Origin: Streptomyces griseocarneus
Lineage (GTDB): Bacteria > Actinomycetota > Actinomycetes > Streptomycetales > Streptomycetaceae
Direction: 5' to 3'
Length of the DNA: 64,000 nt
Assembly (NCBI RefSeq): GCF_014655595.1
Contig: NZ_BNBL01000004.1
Span: forward strand, 186,001-250,000
This document shows positions 47,707-56,775 of the stretch, one piece after another (within the stretch, counting starts at the first letter, position 1; every line of letters begins with the position of its first letter). The notes under the pieces were generated by a model. That model was not told where the DNA came from and did no database searches. It was given only the letters and a program-made list of their open reading frames with translations. The translations under genes and the position numbers were made by a program.

Positions 47707-48837
47707 TCAGCCCGACAGGCGCACCGGCATGATCAGGTACTTGTACGCCTCGTCGGCCTCGGCGTCGACGGCGGGCTTGCCGCTGAGCAGGGCCGGCTTG
47801 GTGGACGTGGTGAAGGACAGCTGGGCGACCGGCGAGTCGATCGCGGACAGGCCCTCCAGCAGGAAGCCGGGGTTGAACGCGATCGAGATGTCGTCGCCCT
47901 CGAGCTGGGCGTCGACCCTTTCCACAGCCTGTGCGTCGTCGCTGGAACCGGCCTCCAGGATCAGCACGCCCTGCTCGAAGCTCAGACGGACCGGGGTGTT
48001 CCGCTCGGCGACGAGCGCCACGCGCTTGACGGCCTCGACGAACGGGGCGGTCTCGATCACGGCGACGGAGTTGAACTCGGTCGGGAAGAGCGTGCGGTAC
48101 TTCGGCAGGTCGCCCTCGAGCAGGCGGGTGGTCGTACGCCGGCCGGCGCCCTCGAAGCCGATCAGGCCCTCACCGGCACCGGAGCCGGACAGCGCGATCG
48201 AGACGGTGTCGCCGCCGCTGAGCGACTTGGCGGTCTCCAGCAGCGTCTTGGCGGGCACCAGGGCGACGGCGGAGATGTCCGGGGTCTCCGGCTTCCACAT
48301 GAACTCGCGGACCGCGAAGCGGTAGCGGTCGGTGGAGGCGAGGGTGACGGTGTCGCCCTCGATCTCGATCCGCACACCCGTGAGCACCGGCAGCGTGTCG
48401 TCACGGCCGGCGGCGATGGCGACCTGGGCGGCGGCGGAGGCGAAGACCTCGCCCGGCACGGTGCCCGTGGCGGTCGGCATCTGGGGCAGGGCGGGGTATT
48501 CCTCCACAGGCAGGGTGTGGAGTGTGAATCGCGAGGAGCCGCAGACCACGGTGACCCGCACGCCGTCGGTGGAGATCTCCACAGGCCTGTTGGGAAGTGC
48601 GCGGCAGATGTCGGCGAGCAGGCGGCCGGAGACGAGGACGGTGCCGTCCTCCTCCACATCGGCCTCGACGGAGACGCGGGCGGAGACCTCGTAGTCGAAG
48701 CCGGACAGGCTCAGGGAGCCGTCCTCGGCCTTCAGCAGCAACCCCGCGAGGACCGGCACCGGCGGACGGGCCGGGAGGCTGCGGGCCGCCCAGGCCACTG
48801 CCTCCGCGAGTACATCGCGCTCCACCCGGATCTTCAC
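47707..48837 (-). CDS. dnaN: DNA polymerase III sliding clamp (beta)
   Basis: 376 residues from GTG 48837 behind AGGAGG. The three clamp domains are evident (VKIRVERDVLAEAV at the start, GTVLVSGRLLADICRALP, DAQLEGDDISIAFNPGFLLE, and the C-terminal YKYLIMPVRL that forms the hydrophobic peptide-binding pocket). It is separated from dnaA by oriC, as in all Streptomyces. The gene also contains several DnaA-box-like CCACAG motifs (for example near 47929 and 48503). Confidence 0.97.
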   Translation of the reverse strand: MKIRVERDVLAEAVAWAARSLPARPPVPVLAGLLLKAEDGSLSLSGFDYEVSARVSVEADVEEDGTVLVSGRLLADICRALPNRPVEISTDGVRVTVVCGSSRFTLHTLPVEEYPALPQMPTATGTVPGEVFASAAAQVAIAAGRDDTLPVLTGVRIEIEGDTVTLASTDRYRFAVREFMWKPETPDISAVALVPAKTLLETAKSLSGGDTVSIALSGSGAGEGLIGFEGAGRRTTTRLLEGDLPKYRTLFPTEFNSVAVIETAPFVEAVKRVALVAERNTPVRLSFEQGVLILEAGSSDDAQAVERVDAQLEGDDISIAFNPGFLLEGLSAIDSPVAQLSFTTSTKPALLSGKPAVDAEADEAYKYLIMPVRLSG

Positions 48838-49580
48838 CGGAACCGCCTCCTGCTTGTTGCTGGCTCGCCCTGCTGGCTTCTTCGTCGGCTTCAGTCGCCG
48901 GAGACCAGTCTGACGCACGCCACCGACAGTCGATGCGGCTGGCGGTCAAGTCGAGGTCCGGGGCGTGGCGCGGCGATCAGCCGCTTCATCCACAGCACCC
49001 ACTTCGAAACGAGTTCTCCGCTACATCTCTGTGGTCGTAGTAGTAGGGCCTGTGGAAACCGTGGAAAACTTCCTTTGCCCAGGTCAGGCCGGATTTTTTG
49101 TCCACCGGCCCTGTGGGTGGCGGCGGTGGATAACCGGGGGGTTCTGTGGACCGCGGAAAGTTCTGCACACCCGGTGCACAGGCAGGGCCCACTTCTCCCC
49201 AGGTGCGTCCCCAGGTTTACCCACGTTGCCCACAGGCCAACCCGGCACCTTGGTGTGACGCCTTTCACTCGGTGCGGTGAGCTTCGGCGTTTCGTTGCCG
49301 AACAGTGGACAGGCGTGTGGAAAGACTGTGTATAACACCGGTCCTCCTGTGGGCGGCCGGTGGACAACGTCCGGGGCCGCTGTGCACAAGCCGCCTGTCC
49401 ACAGGCTGTGGAACCCCGTCGACCACAAATCCACACCCCCCTGACCTCGCCTGATGGCATATCAACAGCCTGGTCTGTGGACACCGTATGGATAACTTCC
49501 CGGTCCCCAGGGTGTGGACAGGGCCTTCCGGCCGAATCTGTGGAGAACCGCCAGGTCAGGACCGTAATTCGAACAGACCG

Positions 49581-49720
49581 GGGAGCGCGGGGGACGGCCT
49601 GGGGACGGCCGGGAGCGGCCCGGGAGCGGTTCGGGAGCGGTTCGGAGGCGGTTCGAGGAGGTTTCGGGGGGCGGTTCAGGGGCGATTCGGGGACGGTTGG
49701 GGACGGCCCGGGAACCGTTC
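49581..49720 (+). repeat. Phased 11-bp G-rich repeat array in oriC
   Basis: About 12 degenerate copies of GGGAGCGGTTC, nearly all 11 bp long, run from 49581 to 49720. Two are identical (49622-49632, 49633-49643); others are GGAGGCGGTTC, GAGGAGGTTTC, AGGGGCGATTC, GGGGACGGTTG and GGGAACCGTTC. Each begins with a G-tract, giving one G-tract per DNA turn, which could form G-quadruplexes or a curved, phased structure. It separates the DnaA-box array from the dnaA stop. Confidence 0.75.
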
Positions 49721-49742
49721 CACAGGCGTCCGGGAACGGCGA

Positions 49743-49774
49743 AGGGCGCCCCGGGAGGTGTCCCGGGGCGCCCT
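49743..49774 (-). terminator. dnaA terminator
   Basis: A perfect 14-bp stem AGGGCGCCCCGGGA/TCCCGGGGCGCCCT with loop GGTG lies 24 nt after the dnaA stop on the minus strand. It may shield oriC from dnaA transcription. Confidence 0.75.
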
Positions 49775-49798
49775 CGGACGGCGGCGACCGCCGCTCCG

Positions 49799-51682
49799 TC
49801 AGCCGTTCTTGATGCGGTTCGTCAGCTCGGTCACCTGGTTGTAGATGGAGCGCCGCTCGGCCATCAGCGCACGGATCTTGCGGTCCGCGTGCATCACCGT
49901 CGTGTGGTCGCGGCCGCCGAACTGCGCGCCGATCTTCGGCAGCGAGAGGTCGGTGAGCTCACGGCACAGGTACATCGCGATCTGCCGTGCCGTCACCAGC
50001 ACCCGGCTGCGCGAGGCACCGCACAGGTCCTCGACGGTGTGCCCGAAGTAGTCCGCGGTCGCCGCCATGATGGCCGGCGCCGTGATCTCCGGGGAGGCGT
50101 CCTCGCCGCCCGGGATCAGGTCCTTCAGCACGATCTCGGTCAGGCCCAGGTCGACCGGCTGCCGGTTCAGGCTGGCGAAGGCCGTGACCCGGATCAGCGC
50201 GCCCTCGAGCTCACGGATGTTGCGCGAGATGCGGGAGGCGATGAACTCCAGGACCTCCGGCGGAGCGTTGAGCTGCTCCTGGACCGCCTTCTTCCGCAGG
50301 ATCGCGATGCGGGTCTCGAGCTCCGGCGGCTGCACGTCCGTGATCAGGCCCCACTCGAAGCGGTTGCGGAGCCGGTCCTCCAGGGTCACCAGCTGCTTGG
50401 GCGGCCGGTCCGAGGAGAGCACGATCTGCTTGTTCGCGTTGTGCAGGGTGTTGAAGGTGTGGAAGAACTCCTCCTGCGTCGACTCCTTGCTCGCCAGGAA
50501 CTGGATGTCGTCGACCAGCAGGATGTCCATGTCGCGGTAGCGCTTGCGGAACGCGTCCGCCTTGCCGTCGCGGATGGAGTTGATGAACTCGTTCGTGAAC
50601 TCCTCGGAGCTCACGTAGCGCACGCGGGTGCCCGGGTAGAGACTGCGCGCGTAGTGCCCGATGGCGTGCAGCAGGTGGGTCTTGCCCAGCCCCGACTCCC
50701 CGTAGATGAACAGGGGGTTGTACGCCTTGGCCGGCGCCTCGGCGACCGCGACCGCCGCCGCGTGGGCGAAGCGGTTGGACGCGCCGATGACGAAGGTGTC
50801 GAAGAGGTACTTCGGGTTCAGCCGGGCCGTCGGCTCCGCGGCACCGCTCGTCGTGGACGAGCCGGAGCCGGAGGACGAGGAGGAGCGGTCCGGGCGCGGG
50901 CCGGGGCCGGACGCCGAGCCTCCGCGGGCGGGACCCTCGGGCAGCTCCCGGCGCTGCTGCTCGTACGACAGACGCTCGGGACGCTCCTGCGAGCGGTAGT
51001 CCGGCTGCTGCTCGTAGGACTGCTGCTCGTAGGACTGCTGCTCGTACTGCGAGGGAGAGGCGTACGGATCGCGCTCGCCCTCGCCGAAGGAGCCGAGCCG
51101 CGGCTGCTGCCAGCCGTAGTCGCCCCGGTCGCCCCGGTCGCTCCGGTCGCTCCGGTCGCCGCCGGCCGGGCCGGCGGCCGCCGAGCCGCGCGGCCAGGCG
51201 CCGGGCTCGGGGCGGGACTGCTGGTAGTCGGGGTAGGCGGGGCGTACGGACGGCAGGTCGTCGGCGCCGGGCCGGGTGCCGTAGCCGTCACGGCCCTCGT
51301 AGCCGCCGCGGTCGCCGTATCCCTCGTACGTGTCCCGGCCGCCCTGGCCGGGGCCGTGCGCGGGCTGCTGGCGGGGTTCCTGGGGCTGCGGGGCCGGGGG
51401 CTCGCCCGCGGAGTCGTCGACGGTGATCGCGATCCGGATGGGGCGGCCGCACTCGCGGCTGAGGGTCTCGCTGACGATCGGGGCCAGCCGGCCCTCGAGG
51501 ACGCCCTTGGCGAATTCGTTCGGCACGGCCAGGAGCGCGGTGTCGGCCACCAGCGCCAGCGGCTGGCACCGCTTGATCCAGTGCTCGTCCTTGGTCTCCA
51601 CGCCCTGGCCCCGCCCCTCACCGAGGAGCTGTTCGAGCACGCGCGGCCACACTGCGGCAAGATCGGCGGGCAGGTCAGCCAC
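49799..51682 (-). CDS. dnaA: Chromosomal replication initiator DnaA
   Basis: 627 residues from GTG 51682 ([20 protein letters not shown]), the usual Streptomyces N-terminus; a GTG 21 nt upstream lacks a ribosome site. Domain I is residues 1-100. Domain II is very long (about 100-285) and low-complexity, with SYEQQ and [11 protein letters not shown] repeats. Domain III has the Walker [12 protein letters not shown] and the initiator-specific AAA+ motifs. Domain IV has the box-binding [15 protein letters not shown]. It binds the boxes of oriC and its own promoter. Confidence 0.97.
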   Translation of the reverse strand: MADLPADLAAVWPRVLEQLLGEGRGQGVETKDEHWIKRCQPLALVADTALLAVPNEFAKGVLEGRLAPIVSETLSRECGRPIRIAITVDDSAGEPPAPQPQEPRQQPAHGPGQGGRDTYEGYGDRGGYEGRDGYGTRPGADDLPSVRPAYPDYQQSRPEPGAWPRGSAAAGPAGGDRSDRSDRGDRGDYGWQQPRLGSFGEGERDPYASPSQYEQQSYEQQSYEQQPDYRSQERPERLSYEQQRRELPEGPARGGSASGPGPRPDRSSSSSGSGSSTTSGAAEPTARLNPKYLFDTFVIGASNRFAHAAAVAVAEAPAKAYNPLFIYGESGLGKTHLLHAIGHYARSLYPGTRVRYVSSEEFTNEFINSIRDGKADAFRKRYRDMDILLVDDIQFLASKESTQEEFFHTFNTLHNANKQIVLSSDRPPKQLVTLEDRLRNRFEWGLITDVQPPELETRIAILRKKAVQEQLNAPPEVLEFIASRISRNIRELEGALIRVTAFASLNRQPVDLGLTEIVLKDLIPGGEDASPEITAPAIMAATADYFGHTVEDLCGASRSRVLVTARQIAMYLCRELTDLSLPKIGAQFGGRDHTTVMHADRKIRALMAERRSIYNQVTELTNRIKNG

Positions 51683-52109
51683 AGGGCACGCTCTCTCAGT
51701 CACGGGTCACGGGGGGTGTCCCGGAGTCCCACGAATGTGTGGTTCTCGGGACGGGCGGGAAGGATTCGGAGTTCAGTCACGGTAGTCAGGGCGAGGTGTG
51801 CGGTTCAAGTCGTTGTCCACAGGGTGTGTACAAATGTGCCATGCCGTGGCGCGTGGCGTCGTTCCGGCCCTGAGGAAGCTACGGTGTATGCCTGGTGCAC
51901 TGCCGGTTTGACCGGATGGCGTAACCGCGCGTACCGTGACCAGGTCGAGTTGTCGATGGCTGCTGCCGCCTGCCTCCGATGGGCAAAGATCATGATCCTA
52001 ACCGGTCGTGATTATGAAGCGGTGCACTTGGGCGTATTGCGAGCTCCTCGCGGGCGCACGGTGACAGCCAGGCGATGTCCCGCCATCAATTCATTTCTGG
52101 AGTCCCCGA
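51683..52109. promoter_or_regulatory. dnaA-rpmH divergent promoter region with two facing DnaA boxes
   Basis: 427 bp between divergent dnaA and rpmH. TTGTCCACA (51813-51821, perfect) faces TGTGTACAA (51825-51833, one mismatch) with 3 nt between, about 130 nt upstream of dnaA. This fits autoregulation of dnaA by DnaA, known in S. coelicolor. Nearer rpmH the sequence becomes AT-richer (AAAGATCATGATCCTAACC, 51986-52004), where the strong rpmH promoter is expected; no exact -10/-35 pair was fixed. Confidence 0.7.
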
Positions 52110-52247
52110 GTGAGCAAGCGCACCTTCCAGCCGAACAACCGCCGCCGCGCGAAGACCCACGGCTTCCGCCTGCGCATGCGCACCCGTGCCGGCCGCGCGA
52201 TCCTCGCGTCCCGCCGTGGCAAGGGTCGCGCCCGCCTGTCGGCCTGA
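52110..52247 (+). CDS. rpmH: 50S ribosomal protein L34
   Basis: 45 residues from GTG 52110: [19 protein letters not shown] and [15 protein letters not shown] give the full L34 signature. It is too short for the usual length filter but certain. It starts the rpmH-rnpA-yidD-yidC-khpB-rsmG run, divergent from dnaA. Confidence 0.98.
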   Translation: MSKRTFQPNNRRRAKTHGFRLRMRTRAGRAILASRRGKGRARLSA

Positions 52248-52272
52248 CCAGTCTGACGTCAAGGTCCATGAC

Positions 52273-52701
52273 GTGCTGCCTTCCGAGTCTCGGCTGAGGC
52301 GGCGCGAGGACTTCGCGACCGCGGTTCGTCGAGGACGCAGGGCCGGCCGCCCGCTCCTCGTCGTCCACCTACGCAGCGGTAACACGGACCCGCACACACC
52401 GGGGGGAATCGCCCCTCCGGTGCGTGCGGGTTTCGTCGTGAGCAAGGCCGTCGGCGGTGCCGTCGTCCGCAACCTCGTCAAGCGGCGTCTTCGCCACCTC
52501 ATGCGTGACCGGCTGGATCTGCTGCCCGCCGGTAGCCTGGTGGTGGTGCGAGCCCTGCCGGGCGCGGGCGAGGCGGACCACGCACAACTGGGCCGTGACC
52601 TCGACACCGCACTGCAGCGGCTGCTGGGAGGGGCGCCGCGAAGCAATCCCCCGGGGGGTGACCCCCGGAGCCCCGGTCACCCGGGAGGGAGCGCACAGTG
52701 A
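52273..52701 (+). CDS. rnpA: Ribonuclease P protein component
   Basis: 142 residues from GTG 52273 ([18 protein letters not shown]). The RNase P signature is [16 protein letters not shown], preceded by [12 protein letters not shown]. It binds the RNase P RNA and helps process tRNA 5' ends. The C-terminus is extended by about 20 Pro/Gly-rich residues relative to the usual form (ending [12 protein letters not shown]). It overlaps yidD by GTGA. Confidence 0.94.
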   Translation: MLPSESRLRRREDFATAVRRGRRAGRPLLVVHLRSGNTDPHTPGGIAPPVRAGFVVSKAVGGAVVRNLVKRRLRHLMRDRLDLLPAGSLVVVRALPGAGEADHAQLGRDLDTALQRLLGGAPRSNPPGGDPRSPGHPGGSAQ

Positions 52702-53015
52702 AGTACCCGCTGCTCTGGTTGATCAAGCTCTACCAGTGGACCATCAGCCCTTTGCTGGGCCCGGTCTGCAAGTACTACCCCTCGTGCTCGCACTACGGCT
52801 ACACGGCCATTGACGTGCACGGCGCGGTCAAAGGAACGGTGCTGACGGCCTGGCGCATCCTGCGCTGCAATCCGTGGTCGCTCGGTGGCGTCGACCACGT
52901 CCCTCCCCGGAAGCGTCCGGTCTGGCACCAGCGGCTGAGGAGCCGACTGGCCGGGGACCCCACCACGGGCCCCGCCGCACAGCCCGAGACTCAGTCCAAC
53001 GCCCAAGGAGCCTGA
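52698..53015 (+). CDS. yidD: Membrane protein insertion efficiency factor YidD
   Basis: 105 residues. The family blocks [37 protein letters not shown] and [16 protein letters not shown] are intact. A short hydrophobic N-terminus fits its inner-membrane association. It assists YidC insertase and overlaps rnpA by 4 bases. Confidence 0.95.
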   Translation: MKYPLLWLIKLYQWTISPLLGPVCKYYPSCSHYGYTAIDVHGAVKGTVLTAWRILRCNPWSLGGVDHVPPRKRPVWHQRLRSRLAGDPTTGPAAQPETQSNAQGA

Positions 53016-53018
53016 TTC

Positions 53019-54116
53019 GTGGACACGATCCTCGGTCCTCTTTACTACGTTGTTTCCTGGATCATCGTCCAGTTCCACGCGTTCTTCAGCCTCATCTTCA
53101 ACAAGGACAGTGGCTGGGCGTGGGGTCTGTCCATCGTCTCGCTGGTGGTGCTGATCCGTATCTGCCTGATCCCGCTCTTCGTGAAGCAGATCAAGGCCAC
53201 GCGGAACATGCAGGCGCTCCAGCCGAAGATGAAGGCGATCCAGGAGCGCTACAAGAGCGACAAGCAGCGCCAGTCCGAAGAGATGATGAAGCTCTACAAG
53301 GAGTCGGGCACCAACCCGCTCTCGAGCTGCCTCCCGATTCTGGCCCAGTCGCCGTTCTTCATCTCGCTGTACCAGGTGCTGAACAAGATCGCCGGTGGCC
53401 ACGAGGTCGGCGTCCTGGACCAGTCCCTGGTCGACAGCGCCCGTAAGGCGCACATCTTCGGTGCCCCGATCGCGTCGAAGTTCATGGACAGCGCGAGCAA
53501 GGTCGAGTCGCTCGGCGCCACGCTCACCGATGTCCGCGTCGTCACGGTCATCATGATCGTCCTGATGTCGCTGTCGCAGTTCTACACGCAGCGCCAGCTG
53601 ATGACGAAGAACGTCGACCTCACGGTGAAGACGCCGTTCATGCAGCAGCAGAAGATGCTGATGTACGTCTTCCCGATCATGTTCGCCGTCTTCGGCATCA
53701 ACTTCCCCGTCGGTGTCCTGGTCTACTGGCTGACCACCAACGTGTGGACCCTGGGCCAGCAGATGTTCGTCATCCGCCGCAACCCCACCCCGGGCAGCCT
53801 CGCCTTCCAGCAGCGCCAGGAGCGCCTGAAGGCCAAGGGCAAGCTCAAGGAGGACCCGGCGGAGGTCGAGGCCCGCAAGGCCGTCGAGGCCGCCCGCGCC
53901 GCCCGCCAGCAGCCCAAGCGCCAGACGAAGGCCAAGCGCCAGGTCGCCGGCCAGACGCCGCAGGCCCCGGGCTCCGGCAAGAAGACCACCCTGGAGAAGG
54001 GCCAGTCCGGGCAGGCCGACGACGAGGCGCCCAAGCAGGGCGGTTCCTCCCGCAGTGCCAAGTCCGGACAGCGCAAGGGCGGCCCGCAGCGGCCCAAGCA
54101 CCCGTCGAAGAAGTAA
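53019..54116 (+). CDS. yidC: Membrane protein insertase YidC
   Basis: 365 residues from GTG 53019. Gram-positive-type YidC with a short N-terminus, about five membrane segments, the hydrophilic-groove Arg in [17 protein letters not shown] and the conserved [20 protein letters not shown] loop. The C-terminal 90 residues are highly basic ([15 protein letters not shown]), suggesting ribosome contact. It inserts membrane proteins alone or with Sec. Confidence 0.95.
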   Translation: MDTILGPLYYVVSWIIVQFHAFFSLIFNKDSGWAWGLSIVSLVVLIRICLIPLFVKQIKATRNMQALQPKMKAIQERYKSDKQRQSEEMMKLYKESGTNPLSSCLPILAQSPFFISLYQVLNKIAGGHEVGVLDQSLVDSARKAHIFGAPIASKFMDSASKVESLGATLTDVRVVTVIMIVLMSLSQFYTQRQLMTKNVDLTVKTPFMQQQKMLMYVFPIMFAVFGINFPVGVLVYWLTTNVWTLGQQMFVIRRNPTPGSLAFQQRQERLKAKGKLKEDPAEVEARKAVEAARAARQQPKRQTKAKRQVAGQTPQAPGSGKKTTLEKGQSGQADDEAPKQGGSSRSAKSGQRKGGPQRPKHPSKK

Positions 54117-54130
54117 TGAAGGAGTCCACC

Positions 54131-54643
54131 GTGACGGAGACGCAGCGCCAGAACGCCGCTGAGGGCACCGACACCCTGTCCCGCCTGGAGCAGGAGGGCG
54201 AGATCGCGGCCGACTACCTCGAGGGGCTGCTGGACATCGCCGACCTCGACGGCGACATCGACATGGACGTCGAGGCCGACCGCGCCTCGGTGTCGATCAT
54301 CAGCGACTCCACCAGCCGTGACCTGCAGAAGCTGGTGGGCCGCGACGGTGAGGTGCTGGAGGCGCTCCAGGAGCTGACCCGGCTCGCGGTGAACCGGGAG
54401 ACCGGCGACCGCAGCCGTCTGATGCTGGACATCGCCGGCTTCCGCGCGCGCAAGCGCGAGGAGCTGGCCGGCCTGGGCGCCAAGGCGGCCCAGGAGGCCA
54501 AGAGCTCCGGTCAGCCGGTCAAGCTCGACCCGATGACCCCCTTCGAGCGCAAGGTCGTCCACGACGCGGTGGCCGCCGCCGGCCTGCGCAGCGAGTCCGA
54601 GGGCGAAGAGCCCCAGCGCCGAGTGGTCGTCCTCCCCGCCTGA
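54131..54643 (+). CDS. khpB: KhpB/Jag RNA-binding protein (KH and R3H)
   Basis: 170 residues from GTG 54131, with AAGGAG 6 nt upstream; ATG 54116 is a weaker alternative. After an acidic start comes a KH-like domain (IISDSTSRDLQKLVGRDGEV) and an R3H domain (REELAGLGAKAAQEA through DPMTPFERKVVHDAVA). With KhpA it binds small RNAs and affects division and wall genes in Gram-positive bacteria. It follows yidC directly. Confidence 0.93.
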   Translation: MTETQRQNAAEGTDTLSRLEQEGEIAADYLEGLLDIADLDGDIDMDVEADRASVSIISDSTSRDLQKLVGRDGEVLEALQELTRLAVNRETGDRSRLMLDIAGFRARKREELAGLGAKAAQEAKSSGQPVKLDPMTPFERKVVHDAVAAAGLRSESEGEEPQRRVVVLPA

Positions 54644-54666
54644 CCAGCCCCACTTCCAGGTGTGTA

Positions 54667-54694
54667 CGGCCCCGTCTGCTCGCAGGCGGGGCCG
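54667..54694 (+). terminator. Terminator after khpB
   Basis: CGGCCCCGTCTGC pairs with GCAGGCGGGGCCG (one G-U) around a 2-nt loop, followed by ATCCTT. Confidence 0.65.
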
Positions 54695-54746
54695 ATCCTT
54701 GTCAGCCTGATATTCAGACCCTTTTTGTATGGAAGGACGGTTTCCC

Positions 54747-55463
54747 GTGGAAGAGGCAGCGGAGCTCCCCCCGGCGCCCGAGGCGGCTCGGGCGGTATTC
54801 GGTGACCGCTTTCCGGAGGCCGTCCGCTATGCCGAGCTCCTCGCGGACGCGGGCGTCAAGCGCGGACTGATCGGTCCCCGTGAGGTCCCGAGGCTCTGGG
54901 AGCGGCACCTGCTGAACTGCGCGGTGCTCTCCGAGGCCGTGCCGGACGGCGTCTCGGTGTGCGACGTGGGCTCCGGCGCCGGACTGCCCGGCATTCCGCT
55001 GGCCCTGGTCCGCCCCGACCTGCAGATCACCCTGCTGGAGCCGCTGCTGCGCCGTACGACCTTCCTCCAGGAGGTCGTGGAGCTGCTGGGGCTGGACCAC
55101 GTCACCGTCGTCCGCGGCCGGGCCGAGGAGATGCTGGGCAAGGTCGAGCCGGTGCACGTGGTCACCGCGCGGGCCGTGGCGCCGCTGGACCGGCTGGCCG
55201 GGTGGGGAGTGCCGCTGCTGCGCCCCTACGGCGAGATGCTGGCCCTCAAGGGCGACACCGCGGAGGAGGAGCTCAAGGGCGCCCGTGCCGCGCTGAGCAA
55301 GCTCGGTGTGGTGCGCACCTCGGTGCTGCACGTCGGTGAGGGCGTGGTCGACCCGCTGTCCACCGTGGTCCGGGTCGAGGTCGGGGAGAGCCCCGGCGGT
55401 GTGCGCTTCGCGGCCAAGCGGGCCAAGGCCGCCAGGACGACCCGGTCCCGCCGCCGGCGCTGA
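54747..55463 (+). CDS. rsmG: 16S rRNA (guanine527-N7)-methyltransferase RsmG
   Basis: 238 residues from GTG 54747, with GGAAGGA upstream; ATG 54729 would add six residues but overlaps that ribosome site. SAM-binding motif CDVGSGAGLPGIPLALVRP is followed by ITLLEPLLRRTTFL and TARAVAPLDRL. It methylates G527 in 16S rRNA, and loss gives low-level streptomycin resistance and often higher antibiotic output in Streptomyces. It is the last gene before parAB. Confidence 0.95.
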   Translation: MEEAAELPPAPEAARAVFGDRFPEAVRYAELLADAGVKRGLIGPREVPRLWERHLLNCAVLSEAVPDGVSVCDVGSGAGLPGIPLALVRPDLQITLLEPLLRRTTFLQEVVELLGLDHVTVVRGRAEEMLGKVEPVHVVTARAVAPLDRLAGWGVPLLRPYGEMLALKGDTAEEELKGARAALSKLGVVRTSVLHVGEGVVDPLSTVVRVEVGESPGGVRFAAKRAKAARTTRSRRRR

Positions 55464-55558
55464 GGCGAGCGCCCCCTGAGGGGGGCCTGCTCCTACAAGC
55501 TGGCAAAACTACGCATTACGGAGTGTCGCGACGGGGTAGCGGCGCGTGCCATGCATCG

Positions 55559-55574
55559 TGTTTCACGTGAAACA
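55559..55574. promoter_or_regulatory. parS: parS site 1 (perfect)
   Basis: TGTTTCACGTGAAACA, a perfect 16-bp palindrome, lies upstream of parA. ParB binds it to load onto DNA. Confidence 0.92.
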
Positions 55575-55655
55575 TCGTTCCCTGCTGCATGGAATCATCG
55601 GCCGCACCCGTGCGGCCGCCGCGCCGCGTGACCGTCGACCGGTCGAGGAAGTGGG

Positions 55656-55688
55656 TTCATCCACAGGCCCACGGGATTCATCCACAGG
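55656..55688 (+). repeat. Two TTCATCCACAGG repeats upstream of parA
   Basis: TTCATCCACAGG at 55656-55667 and 55677-55688, 21 bp apart (two helical turns), each inside GG(G/A)TTCATCCACAGG. They are DnaA-box-like (TCATCCACA, two mismatches), and a TTCATCCACAG copy also lies at 48985 in oriC. Confidence 0.55.
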
Positions 55689-55722
55689 AGAACGGGCCTC
55701 GCTGGTTCACGACCCCGAAAGC

Positions 55723-56775
55723 ATGGCAGGCTCTGTCCATCGCGAGCCTGATGTCGAGGAGAGTGAATCCTTGCGGTCCGACGCCAATATCGCGGGACCG
55801 ATGACCGATCCGGTCCCCGGCCCCCGCCCCGCCGAATCCGAATCCGTGGCTGCTTCCGTTCCGCTGCCCGGGGGCGAGGTGGTTTCACGTGAAACGCCAC
55901 CGCCCCCGATGCCCCGGCCGGAGCAGACCCGGGTGATGGTGGTCGCCAACCAGAAGGGCGGGGTCGGCAAGACCACGACCACCGTGAACCTCGCGGCCTC
56001 CCTGGCGCTGCACGGCAATCGCGTGCTGGTCATCGATCTCGACCCGCAGGGCAACGCCTCGACGGCTCTGGGCATCGACCACCATGCCGAGGTTCCGTCG
56101 ATCTACGACGTCCTGGTGGACAACAAGCAGCTCTCCGACGTGGTGCAGCCGGTGGTGGATGTGGAGGGCCTGTTCTGCGCCCCCGCCACGATCGACCTGG
56201 CCGGTGCGGAGATCGAGCTGGTCTCGCTCGTGGCCCGGGAGAGCCGGCTGGACCGGGCGATCAAGGCCTATCAGCAGCCCCTGGACTACATCCTCATCGA
56301 CTGTCCGCCGTCGCTCGGCCTGCTGACGGTCAACGCCCTCGTCGCGGGTGCCGAGGTGCTGATCCCCATTCAGTGCGAGTACTACGCGCTCGAGGGCCTG
56401 GGTCAGCTGCTGCGCAACGTCGAGCTGGTGCGGGGCCATCTGAACCCCGAGCTCCATGTGTCGACGATTCTGCTGACGATGTACGACGGTCGGACGCGGC
56501 TCGCTTCTCAGGTGGCCGAGGAGGTGCGCACCCACTTCGGCAAGGAGGTGCTGCGGACCAGCATTCCCCGCTCGGTCCGCATCTCCGAGGCGCCCAGCTA
56601 TGGGCAGACGGTTCTGACGTACGACCCGGGCTCCAGCGGCGCGCTGTCCTATCTGGAAGCCGCCCGGGAAATCGCACTACGGGGGGTCGGCGTGCACTAC
56701 GACGGCACCAGGGCTCACACGGTGGGCCGCCAGCAACAGCAAGACCAGCACAGCATGTCGGAGGGGCTTCAGTGA
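55723..56775 (+). CDS. parA: Chromosome-partitioning ATPase ParA
   Basis: 350 residues from ATG 55723 ([16 protein letters not shown]); the open frame reaches back to 55546 and ATG 55801 is another option. The deviant Walker A is [11 protein letters not shown], Walker B is [11 protein letters not shown], with [10 protein letters not shown] and [14 protein letters not shown]. It polymerises or gradient-binds DNA and positions ParB-origin complexes, notably in sporulating hyphae. The disordered N-terminus contains VVSRET, encoded by an in-gene parS (55882-55895). It overlaps parB by GTGA. Confidence 0.93.
   Translation: MAGSVHREPDVEESESLRSDANIAGPMTDPVPGPRPAESESVAASVPLPGGEVVSRETPPPPMPRPEQTRVMVVANQKGGVGKTTTTVNLAASLALHGNRVLVIDLDPQGNASTALGIDHHAEVPSIYDVLVDNKQLSDVVQPVVDVEGLFCAPATIDLAGAEIELVSLVARESRLDRAIKAYQQPLDYILIDCPPSLGLLTVNALVAGAEVLIPIQCEYYALEGLGQLLRNVELVRGHLNPELHVSTILLTMYDGRTRLASQVAEEVRTHFGKEVLRTSIPRSVRISEAPSYGQTVLTYDPGSSGALSYLEAAREIALRGVGVHYDGTRAHTVGRQQQQDQHSMSEGLQ
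55882..55895. promoter_or_regulatory. parS: parS site 2 inside parA (perfect 14-mer)
   Basis: GTTTCACGTGAAAC lies in the N-terminal region of parA and codes for V-S-R-E-T. Confidence 0.92.

Larger units (their letters stand above)
48838..49798. other. oriC, chromosomal replication origin
   Basis: A 961-bp gene-free region between dnaN and dnaA. Near-consensus DnaA boxes occur on both strands: 49051 TGTGGAAAC, 49098 TTGTCCACC, 49125 GGTGGATAA, 49145 TGTGGACCG, 49226 TTGCCCACA, 49304 AGTGGACAG, 49316 TGTGGAAAG, 49327 TGTGTATAA, 49359 GGTGGACAA, 49381 TGTGCACAA, 49395 CTGTCCACA, 49407 TGTGGAACC, 49427 AAATCCACA, 49476 TGTGGACAC, 49487 TATGGATAA, 49513 TGTGGACAG and 49539 TGTGGAGAA. At least 17 boxes in about 500 bp fit the large Streptomyces oriC type. 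There is no obvious long AT-rich unwinding element. A G-rich array follows at 49581-49720. Confidence 0.96.

Noticed and set aside
49360-49844. Short open frames inside oriC
   Set aside because: They run through DnaA boxes and the G-rich repeats, with compositions set by the repeats.
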